Below the pieces are notes generated by a model that worked only from the letters and a program-made list of their open reading frames with translations, was not told the DNA's origin and searched no databases. A program made the position numbers and the translations under genes. From Roseovarius pacificus (GTDB taxonomy: Bacteria > Pseudomonadota > Alphaproteobacteria > Rhodobacterales > Rhodobacteraceae): a DNA stretch of 64,000 bases. Numbering within the stretch: position 1 is the stretch's first letter; the number at the start of each line of letters is the position of its first letter. Shown here in pieces: positions 17,376-27,508 of this stretch. Location: the NCBI RefSeq assembly GCF_900142665.1, contig NZ_FRBR01000004.1:1-64000 (forward strand). Reading direction: 5' to 3'.

Positions 17376-17510
17376 ATCTTCAGGATTGATGATTCCGGGC
17401 GGCTTGTGTTGCTGCGGCGCGGGGGGGGCTGGACGTGTTTTCAGGCAGGCGGTATTTCTGAAACACATAAATATATCAATGCCTTAATACGCTTCTTCTT
17501 TCTGCCCGTC

Positions 17511-17524
17511 TTGACTTTTGTCAT
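17511..17524. promoter_or_regulatory. FNR/DNR-type box and promoter of the nos operon
   Basis: TTGAC-TTTT-GTCAT matches the FNR/Nnr/DNR consensus TTGAC-N4-GTCAA at nine of ten positions. It sits 34 bp before the first ATG of the cluster (17558). A -10-like TATGGT at 17541-17546 places the box near the -40 position of a class II activated promoter and the transcript start close to or at the start codon. Low-oxygen/nitric-oxide activation of the nos operon is the established role of such boxes. Confidence 0.65.
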
Positions 17525-17557
17525 GTTTGCACCGCTCCCGTATGGTAAATTGGGCGC

Positions 17558-17938
17558 ATGTTCAGCGTGCGGTCCCGGATATTTCATTGCGCAGTTCTTG
17601 CGCTGGCACTGACATTCGCAGGTGTTGTCGGCGTGATGGCAGATGCCGCCATGTCCCTGGCGCAGAATGGCCTCAGCACGATCGTGATCTGTAGCGACGA
17701 TGGCGCTGAAACGATCACGATCGACAGATCGGGCAACCCGGTTGACCCGCCTTCCATGCCGGACTGTTCGCACTGCCCGGCCTGTACGCTTCATGTCACG
17801 GCGCTGCCGGTGATGCCGACGGTCTGGAGCCGTCCGGGCAAGGCGGCCCATCTTCTCACCTCCCAAGCCCATGCGGCGCAGCGCAGCTATGTCACCGTTC
17901 AGTGGCGTCTTGCGCGCGGTCCCCCCAAGGATATCTGA
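17558..17938 (+). CDS. Small Cys-rich membrane protein heading the nos operon (DUF2946-like)
   Basis: A 126-residue protein with an N-terminal hydrophobic segment (FHCAVLALALTFAGVVGVMA) and a periplasmic part bearing CSDDGAE, then PDCSHCPACTLHV (Cys-x2-Cys-x2-Cys). The layout resembles DUF2946-type proteins often linked to copper handling, but the match is by pattern only. It lies directly downstream of the FNR-type box and 3 bp before nosR, so it is induced with nitrous oxide reductase. Copper delivery or sensing is a reasonable inference. Confidence 0.6.
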   Translation: MFSVRSRIFHCAVLALALTFAGVVGVMADAAMSLAQNGLSTIVICSDDGAETITIDRSGNPVDPPSMPDCSHCPACTLHVTALPVMPTVWSRPGKAAHLLTSQAHAAQRSYVTVQWRLARGPPKDI

Positions 17939-17941
17939 GCC

Positions 17942-20227
17942 ATGTCTGTTTCCCTCCGCATGCCCCTTGCGTCGCTGGCCCCGCGTTCGGCCTGCCGCGC
18001 AAACGGATTGATCAGAAGTTTCACGATCCTGATGGCCGGTCTCCTGATTGTCGGCCTCATGATCGCCGCCGGCGCAGCCCCCGCGCGCGCTCAGGCCACC
18101 GCCAACGTTCTCTCTCAATTCATCGACGATATTGCCCCCGGCGAACTGGTCGAGGGGGCCGATGCCTTCGGGCCGGTCCGCGAGGACATTCCCGTCGCGC
18201 CGCTGCTGCAAGGCGATCAGCGCATCGGCTGGGCGTTCATCGCGTCGGATTTCGTCGGGACGACGGGTTATTCGGGCAAGCCGATCCATACGATGGTGGC
18301 CGTGAATGACGATGCGGTCGTCATGGGTGTCAAGCTGGTCAAACACTCCGAACCGATTGTGCTGATCGGGATTCCCGATTCCAAAATTCAGGCGCTCGCA
18401 GCGGATTATGCGGGGCTCGATCTGGTGGCTGAGGCCACCTCGGGCGGCACGGCCCATGATCTGGACATCATCGCCGGTGCGACGGTCACGATCATGGTGA
18501 TCGACGATTCCATCGTGCGCTCGGGGCTCAAGGTGGCGCGCCAGCTTGGCCTTGGCGGGCTCAGCGCGCCCACGGCCCCCACCGGCCCCACCTACGAGAT
18601 CGACCCCGAGGCCACCGCCGCGTCGGACTGGATGACCCTCGAGGGCGACGGCACCCTGCGCCGCCTGTCTCTGGATGTGGGGCAGGTGAATGCGGCCTTC
18701 GAGCAGGTGGACGATCCGCGCGCCGCAAGGCGGCCCATCACCGACCCGCCCGAGACCACCTTTATCGACATGTATATGGGCCTGGTTTCGGTGCCCGCTG
18801 TCGGGCAGGCCCTGCTGGGCGAGGCAGAGGGCCGCAACCTGCAAAACTGGCTGGACGAGGGCGATCACGCGATCATGATCGCGGGCCGGGGGCTCTATTC
18901 CTTCAAGGGATCGGGCTACGTCCGCGGCGGGATTTTCGACCGTATCGTTCTGATCCAGGGCGATCTGTCGGTCCGTTTCCGCGACCGGATGCACCGCCGT
19001 CTGGGCGATGTCGCCGCCGAGGGCGCACCGGAATTCACCGAAACGGACCTGTTCAAGATACCGGCGGATACCGGGTTCGATCCGACGGAACCGTTCCGCC
19101 TGCAACTTCTGGTGCAACGCGACGTGGCGGCCATCGAACGGGTCTTCACCACGTTCGAGATGGGCTATCGGTTGCCCGACACCTACATGCGCGCCTTGCC
19201 TGCCCCTGCCCCCGCGCCGCAGACCACCGCCGCGCAGGCCATGGCCGAACAAGAGGAGCACGCGGCGCAATCGGCCCTGTGGAAACGGATCTGGCAGGAC
19301 AAGACGGTCGAAATCGCCGGTCTGGCGGTGATGCTGTTCATCCTGACGGTGGCGTTCTTTTTCCAGGGCTTCCTCACCCGCTCCGAGCGCGTGACCTACT
19401 GGTTCCGCATGTCCTTCCTGACCGTGACGCTGGTCTTCTTGGGCTGGTACGCCAACGCGCAACTGTCGGTGGTCAACCTGATGGCCCTGTTCGGCGCGCT
19501 GACCACGGATTTCAGCTGGCAGGCGTTCCTGCTCGATCCGCTGACCTTCATCCTGTGGTTCGCCGTGGCCGCCGCCCTGATCTTCTGGGGGCGCGGGGCC
19601 TATTGCGGCTGGCTGTGCCCGTTCGGCGCGTTGCAGGAGCTGACCAACCAGATCGGGCGCAAACTGGGCATCCCGCAATGGACGCTGCCCTGGGGGCTGC
19701 ACGAACGGCTGTGGCCGCTGAAATACATGATCTTCCTGGGCCTGTTCGGCGTATCGCTGGCCTCGATCGAGCAGGCTGAACATCTGGCCGAGGTCGAGCC
19801 GTTCAAAACCGCCATCGTCCTGAAATTCGTGCGCGCCTGGCCGTTCGTGGCCTACGCCGCCGCGCTCCTGATCGCGGGACTGTTCGTGGAGCGCTTCTAT
19901 TGCCGCTACCTGTGCCCGCTTGGCGGGGCGCTGGCGATCCCGGCGCGGCTGCGCATGTTCGACTGGCTGAAACGCTACAAGGAATGCGGCAACCCCTGCC
20001 AGACCTGCGCCAACGAGTGCTTCGTTCAGGCGATCCACCCCACGGGCGAGATCAACCCCAACGAATGCCTCAACTGCATGCACTGTCAGGTGCTCTACCA
20101 GTCGGAAACCAAATGTCCGGTCGTCATCAAACGCCTCAAGCGGCGCGAATCCGCGTCGCGCGGGGCGGCCGATGCGGGCCGGGCGATTCACAATCATCCC
20201 AACCTGAAGGAGAAGACCAATGTCTGA
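17942..20227 (+). CDS. nosR: NosR, flavo-iron-sulfur membrane protein of N2O respiration
   Basis: A 761-residue polytopic protein needed to express NosZ and feed it electrons. It has an N-terminal signal/anchor ([21 protein letters not shown]), a periplasmic FMN domain with the covalent flavin site around [11 protein letters not shown] (Thr181), then membrane helices with CGWLCPFGA and CRYLCPLGG motifs, and a C-terminal cytoplasmic ferredoxin region ([13 protein letters not shown] and [13 protein letters not shown]). All key motifs are present. The FMN would be attached by the NosX/ApbE protein encoded downstream. It overlaps nosZ by 8 bp. Confidence 0.95.
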   Translation: MSVSLRMPLASLAPRSACRANGLIRSFTILMAGLLIVGLMIAAGAAPARAQATANVLSQFIDDIAPGELVEGADAFGPVREDIPVAPLLQGDQRIGWAFIASDFVGTTGYSGKPIHTMVAVNDDAVVMGVKLVKHSEPIVLIGIPDSKIQALAADYAGLDLVAEATSGGTAHDLDIIAGATVTIMVIDDSIVRSGLKVARQLGLGGLSAPTAPTGPTYEIDPEATAASDWMTLEGDGTLRRLSLDVGQVNAAFEQVDDPRAARRPITDPPETTFIDMYMGLVSVPAVGQALLGEAEGRNLQNWLDEGDHAIMIAGRGLYSFKGSGYVRGGIFDRIVLIQGDLSVRFRDRMHRRLGDVAAEGAPEFTETDLFKIPADTGFDPTEPFRLQLLVQRDVAAIERVFTTFEMGYRLPDTYMRALPAPAPAPQTTAAQAMAEQEEHAAQSALWKRIWQDKTVEIAGLAVMLFILTVAFFFQGFLTRSERVTYWFRMSFLTVTLVFLGWYANAQLSVVNLMALFGALTTDFSWQAFLLDPLTFILWFAVAAALIFWGRGAYCGWLCPFGALQELTNQIGRKLGIPQWTLPWGLHERLWPLKYMIFLGLFGVSLASIEQAEHLAEVEPFKTAIVLKFVRAWPFVAYAAALLIAGLFVERFYCRYLCPLGGALAIPARLRMFDWLKRYKECGNPCQTCANECFVQAIHPTGEINPNECLNCMHCQVLYQSETKCPVVIKRLKRRESASRGAADAGRAIHNHPNLKEKTNV

Positions 20228-22166
20228 CACGAACCCGAAAACAGGCATTACCCGCCGCGGTATGCTGGGCGCGACCGCCGGTGGCGCGGCCCTGCTCGGT
20301 GGCGCAGGCGGCGCGCGTCTGGCGCTGCTCGGCGGCGCGGCCGGCGTGGCCACGGCCGCCGGCACCAGTGCGGCCAGCGCCTCGGAGGCGCTCAGCATCG
20401 CGCCGGGCGAACTGGACGATTACTATGGCTTCTGGTCCTCGGGTCAGACCGGCGAGTTGCGCATCCTGGGCTTCCCGTCCATGCGCGAACTGATGCGCGT
20501 TCCGGTGTTCAACCGCTGCTCGGCCACCGGCTGGGGCCAGACCAACGAAAGCCTCAGGATCTTCGAAGAAGGCATGTTGCCCGAAACCAAGGCGTTCCTC
20601 GCCGCGCAGGGCAAGCGCGTGCATGACAACGGCGATCTGCACCACCCGCACATGTCCTTCACCGACGGCACCTATGACGGGCGCTACCTGTTCATGAACG
20701 ACAAGGCCAACACGCGCGTGGCCCGTGTGCGTTGCGACGTGATGAAGACCGACAAGATCGTCGAGATTCCCAACGCCAAGGCCATCCATGGCCTGCGTCC
20801 GCAGAAATTCCCGCGGACCGGTTATGTCTTCGCCAATGGCGAGGACGAGGTGCCGATGGTCAATGACGGGTCGGTTCTGGACGAGCCCGACAAGTACGTG
20901 AACTTCTTCACCGCGCTTGACGGCGACACCATGGAAATTCCGTGGCAGGTGATGGTGTCGGGCAACCTCGACAACACCGATTGCGACTATCAGGGCAAAT
21001 ACGCCTTCTCGACCTCGTACAACTCGGAAATGGGCATGAACCTCGCCGAGATGACCGAGAACGAGATGGACCATGTGGTGATCTTCAACATCGCGGAAAT
21101 CGAAAAAGGCGTCGCCGAGGGTGATGTGCAGGTTCTCAACGGTGTGCCGGTGATCGACGGACGCAAGGGCCAGAACAAGAACTACACCCGTTACGTTCCG
21201 ATCCCCAACAGCCCACATGGCATCAACACGGCCCCCGATGGCAACTATGTCTGCGTCAACGGCAAGCTCTCGCCCACGGTTTCCATTCTCGATGTGCGCA
21301 AGTTCGATGCGATCTTTGCCGATCCGGATCTCGATCCGCGCTCGGTCGTCGTGGCCGAACCTGAGCTGGGCCTCGGACCGCTCCATACCTGCTATGATGG
21401 GCAGGGCAATGCCTTTACCACGCTGTTCCTCGACAGCCAGGTGGTGAAATGGAACATGGAAAGCGCAATCCGCGCGGCCAACGGCGAGGATGTCGAATAT
21501 ATCCTCAACAAGCAGGATGTGCACTATCAGCCTGGTCACAACTCGACCTCGATGGGCGAGACCAGAGAGGCCGACGGCAAGTGGTATGTCTCGATGAACA
21601 AGTTTTCGAAAGACCGCTTCCTGAACGTCGGCCCGCTCAAGCCGGAGAACGAGCAACTCTTCGATATCACCGATGGCAAACTGGAATTGGTGCACGATGG
21701 CCCCACCTTCGCGGAACCGCATGACAGCATCATCGTCCGGCGCGATATCGTGAACCCGGTCAGTGTCTGGGACCGCAACGATCCCATGTGGGCCGAAACA
21801 CGGGCACAGGCCGAGGCCGACGGGGTGGATATCGACGACTGGGCCGATACGATCATCCGCGATGGCAGCAAGGTGCGTGTCTACATGTCCAGCCAGGCAC
21901 CGACCTTCTCGCTCGAAAAGTTCGAGGTGACGGAAGGCGACGAAGTGACGGTCGTCGTCACCAACCTGGACGATATCGACGACCTGACCCACGGCTTTAC
22001 GCTGAACAATCATGGCGTGGCCTTCGAGGTCGGCCCGATGGCGACCGCCTCGGTGACGTTCACCGCAGCCAAGCCCGGCGTTTACTGGTACTATTGCCAG
22101 TGGTTCTGCCACGCGCTCCACATGGAGATGCGCGGCCGGATGCTGGTCAAACCGAAAGGGGCCTGA
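20220..22166 (+). CDS. nosZ: Nitrous oxide reductase
   Basis: A 648-residue periplasmic copper enzyme reducing N2O to N2, the last denitrification step. It has a twin-arginine signal ([18 protein letters not shown]), so this is the Tat-dependent clade I type. The beta-propeller supplies CuZ histidines in HHPHMSF, DHVVIF, NSPHGIN, LGPLHTC, QPGHNST and AEPHDSI. The C-terminal cupredoxin domain has the CuA motif [12 protein letters not shown]. Nothing is missing, so it should be active. It is translated from a start inside the nosR end. Confidence 0.97.
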   Translation: MSDTNPKTGITRRGMLGATAGGAALLGGAGGARLALLGGAAGVATAAGTSAASASEALSIAPGELDDYYGFWSSGQTGELRILGFPSMRELMRVPVFNRCSATGWGQTNESLRIFEEGMLPETKAFLAAQGKRVHDNGDLHHPHMSFTDGTYDGRYLFMNDKANTRVARVRCDVMKTDKIVEIPNAKAIHGLRPQKFPRTGYVFANGEDEVPMVNDGSVLDEPDKYVNFFTALDGDTMEIPWQVMVSGNLDNTDCDYQGKYAFSTSYNSEMGMNLAEMTENEMDHVVIFNIAEIEKGVAEGDVQVLNGVPVIDGRKGQNKNYTRYVPIPNSPHGINTAPDGNYVCVNGKLSPTVSILDVRKFDAIFADPDLDPRSVVVAEPELGLGPLHTCYDGQGNAFTTLFLDSQVVKWNMESAIRAANGEDVEYILNKQDVHYQPGHNSTSMGETREADGKWYVSMNKFSKDRFLNVGPLKPENEQLFDITDGKLELVHDGPTFAEPHDSIIVRRDIVNPVSVWDRNDPMWAETRAQAEADGVDIDDWADTIIRDGSKVRVYMSSQAPTFSLEKFEVTEGDEVTVVVTNLDDIDDLTHGFTLNNHGVAFEVGPMATASVTFTAAKPGVYWYYCQWFCHALHMEMRGRMLVKPKGA

Positions 22167-22169
22167 TCC

Positions 22170-23498
22170 ATGCTGCTCCGCCTCCTCCTGCTGGTCACGC
22201 TGATCGCGTCCGCCGCCGCTGCGGATGACGTGCCCGTGCCCGCACGGGGCGGGGCCCTGCAAACCGCCATCGCCGGGGCTGCCCCCGGCGATGTGCTGAT
22301 CCTCGCACCGGGGCGTCACGACGGCCCGGTGACCCTTGCGCACCCGATCACGCTGGACGGGCAGGGCAAGGCCACCATCGACGGCGGCGGTCAGGGCTCG
22401 GTCATCACCGTGACGGGCGATGACATCACTGTGCGCGGCCTCACCGTCACCGGCTCGGGCAGCGACCATCAGACCATCGATTCAGGCGTGCAACTGACCA
22501 AAACCGCCCGCCGCGCCGTGATCGAGGGCAACCGCATCCTCGGCAATCTCTACGGCGTGGACATCCACGGCGCCGATGACAGCATCGTGCGCGGCAACAC
22601 CATCGAAGGTCGGCAGGACCGGCGCATGAACGCGCGCGGCAACGGTGTCTATGTCTGGAATGCCCCCGGCGCGCAGGTGGTGGGCAACGATATCCGCTTT
22701 GGCCGCGACGGGATTTTCGTGAACACCTCGCGCCGCAACGTGTTTCGCGACAACCTGTTTCGCGACCTGCGCTTTGCCGTGCACTACATGTACGCCAATG
22801 ACAGCGAAGTGTCGGGCAATGTCTCGATCGGCAATCACCTTGGCTATGCGCTGATGTTTTCCGACCGGGTCAAGGTTCTCGACAACCTGTCGCTGAACGA
22901 TCGCGATCACGGCGTCATGCTGAACTACGCCAACAGTTCCGACCTGCGCGGCAACCTCGTGCGCGGCGGGGCCGAGAAATGCACCTTCATCTACAACGCG
23001 CATCGCAACCTGATCGTCGGCAACCGGTTCGAGGGCTGCGATATCGGCATCCATTTCACCGCCGGGTCCGAACGCAACGCGCTGACCGGCAACGCCTTCA
23101 TCGGCAACCGCACACAGGTGAAATACGTCGGCACCACCGATGTCGAATGGAGCTTCGAGGGCCAGGGCAATTTCTGGTCCGATCATGCCGCCTTCGATCT
23201 GGATGGCGACGGTCAGGCCGACAGCCCGTTCCGCCCCAACGACCTGATGGACCATATCCTGTGGTCGCAACCCGCCGCCGCCCTTCTGGTGGGCGCGCCC
23301 GCGGTGCAACTCATTCGCTGGTCGCAATCCAGCTTCCCCGCCACCCTTCCCGGCGGCGTACTGGACAGCCACCCCCTGATGACCCCGGTGCGGATCGACG
23401 TGCCGGACGACATGGCCGACCTGGCCAGACAAAGCGCCGGAAAATGGCGCGACGGAAAGACAGATGACGCAAAGTTTGACCCTCTCACAGCTCACTAA
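22170..23498 (+). CDS. nosD: NosD, periplasmic copper-site maturation protein
   Basis: A 442-residue protein with a signal peptide (LLRLLLLVTLIASAAAADDV) and a right-handed beta-helix of CASH/NosD repeats (for example NRILGNLYGVDIHGADDSIV and NSSDLRGNLVRGG). It works with the NosFY transporter to deliver sulfur for CuZ assembly in NosZ. It lies 3 bp after nosZ and overlaps nosF by 35 bp. Confidence 0.93.
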   Translation: MLLRLLLLVTLIASAAAADDVPVPARGGALQTAIAGAAPGDVLILAPGRHDGPVTLAHPITLDGQGKATIDGGGQGSVITVTGDDITVRGLTVTGSGSDHQTIDSGVQLTKTARRAVIEGNRILGNLYGVDIHGADDSIVRGNTIEGRQDRRMNARGNGVYVWNAPGAQVVGNDIRFGRDGIFVNTSRRNVFRDNLFRDLRFAVHYMYANDSEVSGNVSIGNHLGYALMFSDRVKVLDNLSLNDRDHGVMLNYANSSDLRGNLVRGGAEKCTFIYNAHRNLIVGNRFEGCDIGIHFTAGSERNALTGNAFIGNRTQVKYVGTTDVEWSFEGQGNFWSDHAAFDLDGDGQADSPFRPNDLMDHILWSQPAAALLVGAPAVQLIRWSQSSFPATLPGGVLDSHPLMTPVRIDVPDDMADLARQSAGKWRDGKTDDAKFDPLTAH

Positions 23499-24360
23499 GA
23501 GCTATCAGGACACGCAGGCGCTCCGCGATGTGTCGCTCGATGTCGCGCCGGGTGAACGTGTCGCCCTGCTCGGCCATAACGGCGCGGGCAAGTCCACCCT
23601 GATGAAGATCGTCCTCGGGCTGATCCCCTATGACAGCGGCGAGGTGCGGGTTCTGGGGGGCGCCCCCGGATCGGGCGCGGCGCGGGCCGGGGTGGCCTAC
23701 CTGCCGGAAAACGCCGCCTTCCACCCGGCGCTGACCGGGCTGGAACAGATCCGCTATTACCTGCGCCTGCGCGGGCAACCCGCCCGGCTGGCCGGTGACC
23801 TGCTGGAGCGCGTCGGCCTCGGTGATGCCGCAAAACGGCGCATCGGCACCTATTCCAAGGGGATGCGCCAACGCGTCGGGCTGGCGCAGGCGCTGATCGG
23901 CAAGCCCCGGCTTCTGGTTCTGGACGAACCCACCAGCGGCCTCGATCCGGTGTCGCGGCGCGATTTCTACGCGCTGCTCGACGATCTGGCCGCAGAGGGC
24001 GCATCTGTCCTCCTGTCCAGCCATGCCCTGACCGAGGTCGAGGCCCGCACCGACCGTCTGGTGATCCTGTCCAGGGGGCGGCTCGTCACGCAGGGCAGCC
24101 TCGGCGACCTGCGCCGGCAGGCCAACCTGCCCATCGCTCTGCATGTCGTCCCGCACGAAGGGCAGGGCGCGCAACTGGCCGATGCCCTGCCCGAGGGGCG
24201 CATGAACGGCACCGGCCTGCACCTCAGCTGCGCGCAGGACGAGAAACTGACCACCCTCTCGCGCATTGCCGGGCTCAGCCGGATCGTCCGCGACGTCGAC
24301 GTGATCCCGCCCAGCCTCGAAGACATCTACAGCCATTTCAGCCGGAGGGACGGCCAATGA
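23464..24360 (+). CDS. nosF: NosF, ABC transporter ATPase for NosZ maturation
   Basis: A 298-residue cytoplasmic ATPase with Walker A GHNGAGKST (37-45), a signature YSKGMRQRVG and Walker B LLVLDEPTSGLDP, followed by an H-loop HALTE. It powers the NosDFY system. The start lies within the nosD end, and the stop overlaps the nosY ATG (ATGA). Confidence 0.94.
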   Translation: MTQSLTLSQLTKSYQDTQALRDVSLDVAPGERVALLGHNGAGKSTLMKIVLGLIPYDSGEVRVLGGAPGSGAARAGVAYLPENAAFHPALTGLEQIRYYLRLRGQPARLAGDLLERVGLGDAAKRRIGTYSKGMRQRVGLAQALIGKPRLLVLDEPTSGLDPVSRRDFYALLDDLAAEGASVLLSSHALTEVEARTDRLVILSRGRLVTQGSLGDLRRQANLPIALHVVPHEGQGAQLADALPEGRMNGTGLHLSCAQDEKLTTLSRIAGLSRIVRDVDVIPPSLEDIYSHFSRRDGQ

Positions 24361-25178
24361 CCCGCATCATCGCGACGGCCATCACCGAATTCCGCATCGC
24401 CCTGCGCAACCGTTGGGTCGCCATAGCGGTGGCGATGATGGTCCTGTTCTCGCTGGTCCTGTCGGCGGCAGGCTCGGCCCCCACCGGCGCCCTCGGGGTG
24501 GACCGCCTGTCGGTGACGGTGGCCAGCCTTACCTCGCTGTCGGTCTATCTCGTACCGCTGGTGGCGCTTCTGATGTCCTTCGACGGCATCGCGGGCGAGG
24601 TCGAACGCGGCACCCTGCCGCTGGTCCTGACCTACCCGGTGTCGCGCCCCGAAATTCTTCTGGGCAAGCTGCTGGCGCATCTCGCCGTGCTGACGCTGGC
24701 GGTGGCCGCCGGGTTCGGCAGCGCCGCCGTGGCGACGCTGGCAACGGATGCCTCGGCCAGTTCCGGCCTGCCCGCGCTGTGGCGCTTGCTGTGGTCCTCG
24801 GTCCTGCTGGGCGCGGCGTTCCTGTGCCTTGGCTATGCGCTGTCGGGCCTGTCGCGCCGCCCCTCCGGGGCTGCGGGGCTCGCCATCGGGCTGTGGCTGG
24901 TGATGATCGTCCTGTACGATCTCGGCCTGCTGGCCGCTGTCGTCTCCGACGGGGGCGGCTGGTTCACCACCGAGGCCTTCCCCTGGCTTCTGATCGCCAA
25001 CCCCGCCGATGCCTTCCGCCTGTTCAACCTCGCCGCCTCCGAGGCCGCCTCGGCCGCCGCCGGGGTCGCCGGGGCCGCAAACACCATCCCGCCCGCCCAT
25101 GCGCTGGCCTCCATGCTGCTCTGGCCGGTCCTGGCGCTCGGGCTTTCGGTTCTCGCCTTCAGAAAGGTCACGCCATGA
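24357..25178 (+). CDS. nosY: NosY, ABC transporter permease for NosZ maturation
   Basis: A 273-residue integral membrane protein with about six helices (first around WVAIAVAMMVLFSLVLSAAG) and the ABC-2 permease motif FDGIAGEVERGTLPLVLTYP. It partners NosF. Its stop overlaps the nosL start by four bases. Confidence 0.93.
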   Translation: MTRIIATAITEFRIALRNRWVAIAVAMMVLFSLVLSAAGSAPTGALGVDRLSVTVASLTSLSVYLVPLVALLMSFDGIAGEVERGTLPLVLTYPVSRPEILLGKLLAHLAVLTLAVAAGFGSAAVATLATDASASSGLPALWRLLWSSVLLGAAFLCLGYALSGLSRRPSGAAGLAIGLWLVMIVLYDLGLLAAVVSDGGGWFTTEAFPWLLIANPADAFRLFNLAASEAASAAAGVAGAANTIPPAHALASMLLWPVLALGLSVLAFRKVTP

Positions 25179-25741
25179 AACGCCTTGCCGCGATCCTGTG
25201 CCTTGCCATACTGCCCGCCTGTCAGGAGGACACCGCCGATATCCCGCAGGCGGTGACCATGACCGCCTCGGCGGTGGGGCATTTCTGCCAGATGAACATG
25301 CTCGAACATCCCGGCCCCAAGGCGCAGGTCCACCTGACCGGCCTGCCCGGAACGCCGCTGTTCTTCAGTCAGGTGCGCGATGCCGTCGCCTATCTGCGCA
25401 TGCCCGAACAAAGCCACGAAATCGCGGCGGTCTATGTCAGCGACATGGCCAGCGCCGCCAGTTGGGAGATTCCGGGCGCCGACAACTGGATACCGGCCAG
25501 CACCGCGCATTACGTCGTCGGATCGTCCCGCACCGGCGGCATGGGCGCCCCCGAGCTTGTCCCGTTCTCCGATGCGGCCAGCGCCGCGCAGTTCGCCCAA
25601 CGGCATGGCGGGCAGGTGCAGGAACTGGCCGATATTCCCGACACTGCCGTTCTGGCCCCTGTCGCAACATCGGCCACGACACCGGATGACGATGATTTTG
25701 CAGACCGCCTTCGCGCGCTCTCGCAGGAAAGGACGAATTGA
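25175..25741 (+). CDS. nosL: NosL, outer periplasmic copper chaperone lipoprotein
   Basis: A 188-residue lipoprotein with lipobox ILPAC (Cys16) and the copper-binding Cys-x-Met motif (HFCQMNM, Cys38, Met40, Met42). It delivers Cu(I) to apo-NosZ. An upstream open frame extends to 24413, but the ATG at 25175, overlapping the nosY stop, starts the signal peptide. The acidic tail (TTPDDDDFADRL) is a further feature. Confidence 0.93.
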   Translation: MKRLAAILCLAILPACQEDTADIPQAVTMTASAVGHFCQMNMLEHPGPKAQVHLTGLPGTPLFFSQVRDAVAYLRMPEQSHEIAAVYVSDMASAASWEIPGADNWIPASTAHYVVGSSRTGGMGAPELVPFSDAASAAQFAQRHGGQVQELADIPDTAVLAPVATSATTPDDDDFADRLRALSQERTN

Positions 25742-25742
25742 T

Positions 25743-26669
25743 ATGCCTGCCTTGTCCCGCCGCCGCTTCCTGACCATTGCCGCCTGCGCCGGGGCGCTCG
25801 GCACGCGCGCCAGCGCCGCCGCCCCCGAGGTCACCCAATGGCACGCCACTGCGCTTGGCGCGCGCACCACGCTCAGCCTTGCGCATCCCGATGCCCGGAT
25901 CATCGCCGCGCGTGTTTTCACCGAACTGGATCGGCTCGAAGGTATCTTCAGCCTCTATCGCGCCGACTCGGCACTCAGTCGCCTGAACCGCGACGGTGCG
26001 CTGTCCGCGCCCCCCTTTGAACTGCTGGAATGCCTCAGCCTGTGCAACCGCGTCCACAATGCCAGCGGCGGGCTGTTCGATCCCACCGTACAGCCGCTGT
26101 GGCAGGCCTATGCGCGCCACTACACTAACGATGCCCCGAACCCGGAGGATATCGAACAGGCGCGCAAACTGACCGGCTGGCAGGGCGTCACATTCGACAG
26201 CAGCGCCGTGCACTTTGCCACCCCCGGCATGGCGATCACCCTCAACGGTATCGCCCAGGGCTATATCGCGGATCGGATCGCCGACATGCTGGCCCGCGAC
26301 GGGCTGCGCGATATCATGGTGGATACCGGCGAGTTGCGCGCCCTTGGCGGCCACCCGCAGGGCGGCGGCTGGCCCGTGCGCCTGCACACCGTGGAAGGGG
26401 CAGAAACCGGCACGGCCCACCTGCGCGACATGGCAATGGCGACCTCGTCGCCGATGGGCACGCGCTTTGATCCCGGCAATCCGGCGGGGCATATCCTGAA
26501 CCCGCGCACCGGCACGCCCTCACAGGCCGAATGGTCCCTGATCAGCGTCACCGGGCCAGACGCCGCCCTTGCCGACGGGTTAAGTACCGCGATGTGCCTG
26601 ATGGATCGCCCCGCCATCACCGCCACACTGGCGCAGTTCGACGGGATGCGTCTGGCCCACCTGTCCTGA
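25743..26669 (+). CDS. nosX: NosX, ApbE-family FMN transferase
   Basis: A 308-residue periplasmic protein with a twin-arginine signal (SRRRFLTIAACAGALGTRAS) and the ApbE fold: FSLYRADSALSRLNRDG, the GIAQGYIADRIADMLARDG helix, VDTGELRALG and HILNPRTGTPS. It attaches FMN to the threonine of the NosR flavin domain. It is the last gene of the nos operon, 1 bp after nosL. Confidence 0.93.
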   Translation: MPALSRRRFLTIAACAGALGTRASAAAPEVTQWHATALGARTTLSLAHPDARIIAARVFTELDRLEGIFSLYRADSALSRLNRDGALSAPPFELLECLSLCNRVHNASGGLFDPTVQPLWQAYARHYTNDAPNPEDIEQARKLTGWQGVTFDSSAVHFATPGMAITLNGIAQGYIADRIADMLARDGLRDIMVDTGELRALGGHPQGGGWPVRLHTVEGAETGTAHLRDMAMATSSPMGTRFDPGNPAGHILNPRTGTPSQAEWSLISVTGPDAALADGLSTAMCLMDRPAITATLAQFDGMRLAHLS

Positions 26670-26681
26670 GAACGGCGCGCG

Positions 26682-27365
26682 CTACACCGTATCTTTCGCG
26701 CCCTGCACACCGGTTTCGCTCAGGATGATGTCCAGCGGGATGTCATGCGGCTGCGGGCAGATCGTTGGCAACTCGGCAGAGTTGACGCCGATCCCGATCA
26801 CGAACGGGCGCGGCTGCAATGCCGCCAGCGTCCGGTCGAAATACCCCCCGCCATAGCCCAGCCGATACCCCTCGCGCGTCCAGCCCATCACCGGGGCAAG
26901 CGCGATTTCGGGCGTGACAAGGGGCGCATCGGGCGGCGGAACGGGAATGTTCCAATCGCCCCGCACCATTCGCGTGTCCGGTGTCCAGCGGCGAAAGGTC
27001 AGCGGCGCGGCCTTGGTTTCCACCAGCGGCAGCGCGACGATCACGCCGGAGTGGTGCAACTCGGTCATCAGGGGCCGCAGGTCGGGCTCTCCCTTGATCG
27101 GCCAATAGGCGGAAAAGACGCGCCCGTGCGCCCCGCCGAACCTGTCATCCAGCAGATCGCGCAAATGCCCCGCCAGCGCCGCGCCAACGGCCTGCCGGTC
27201 GGCAACCGAAACCTCCTGCCGTTCCCCGCGCAGGCGAACCCGCTCCGCCCTGCGCCACCGGGTGACCTGCACCCAGTCCTTCGGATCGTCCGGCACCTCT
27301 CCGGCCCCGTCCGAGGGCGAAGAGAAACCGCTCTGGCAACGATGGCTTTCGAAATCTTCGCTCAT
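26682..27365 (-). CDS. fau: 5-formyltetrahydrofolate cyclo-ligase
   Basis: A 227-residue cytoplasmic enzyme forming 5,10-methenyl-THF from 5-formyl-THF with ATP. Signatures are FSAYWPIKGEPDLRPLM, a TRMVRGDWNIPVP segment and the C-terminal REGYRLGYGGGYFDRTLA nucleotide-binding motif. The frame is open to 27428, but the ATG at 27365 (MSEDFESH) is the first clear start; the first about 40 residues are an unusual extension. It is convergent with nosX and follows a probable 6S RNA, the conserved ssrS-fau order. Confidence 0.88.
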   Translation of the reverse strand: MSEDFESHRCQSGFSSPSDGAGEVPDDPKDWVQVTRWRRAERVRLRGERQEVSVADRQAVGAALAGHLRDLLDDRFGGAHGRVFSAYWPIKGEPDLRPLMTELHHSGVIVALPLVETKAAPLTFRRWTPDTRMVRGDWNIPVPPPDAPLVTPEIALAPVMGWTREGYRLGYGGGYFDRTLAALQPRPFVIGIGVNSAELPTICPQPHDIPLDIILSETGVQGAKDTV

Positions 27366-27369
27366 GGGA

Positions 27370-27508
27370 ACATCCGTTTCTCGTGTCGTCCTGCAAGGTC
27401 CACAGCGCCCGTTCCCGCCAATCCGCAAAGACGTGCGATTGCCGGTTGGCTGCGGCCCTCAGGCAGAACATGTGACCAAACGGCCCCCACGTCCACCCAT
27501 CGGGCGGA
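27370..27508 (-). ncRNA. ssrS: Probable 6S RNA (SsrS)
   Basis: The 143-bp gap upstream of fau folds, on the minus strand, as a long interrupted rod. A terminal hairpin CCGGCAATCGCA (about 27437-27448) pairs with TGCGGATTGGCGG (about 27418-27430). Outer helices pair GGTCACA with TGTGGACC and ATCCG (near 27504) with CGGAT, leaving an internal bubble. In many proteobacteria 6S RNA, which binds sigma70 RNA polymerase, lies directly upstream of this cyclo-ligase gene. The call rests on location and fold; exact ends are uncertain. Confidence 0.55.

Noticed and set aside
17441..20398. 985-residue open frame on the minus strand
   Set aside because: It lies opposite nosR, whose motifs are complete; high-GC codon use creates long antisense frames. 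It has His/Arg/Gly-rich composition and no domain.
20136..22469. 777-residue minus-strand frame
   Set aside because: Antisense of nosZ.
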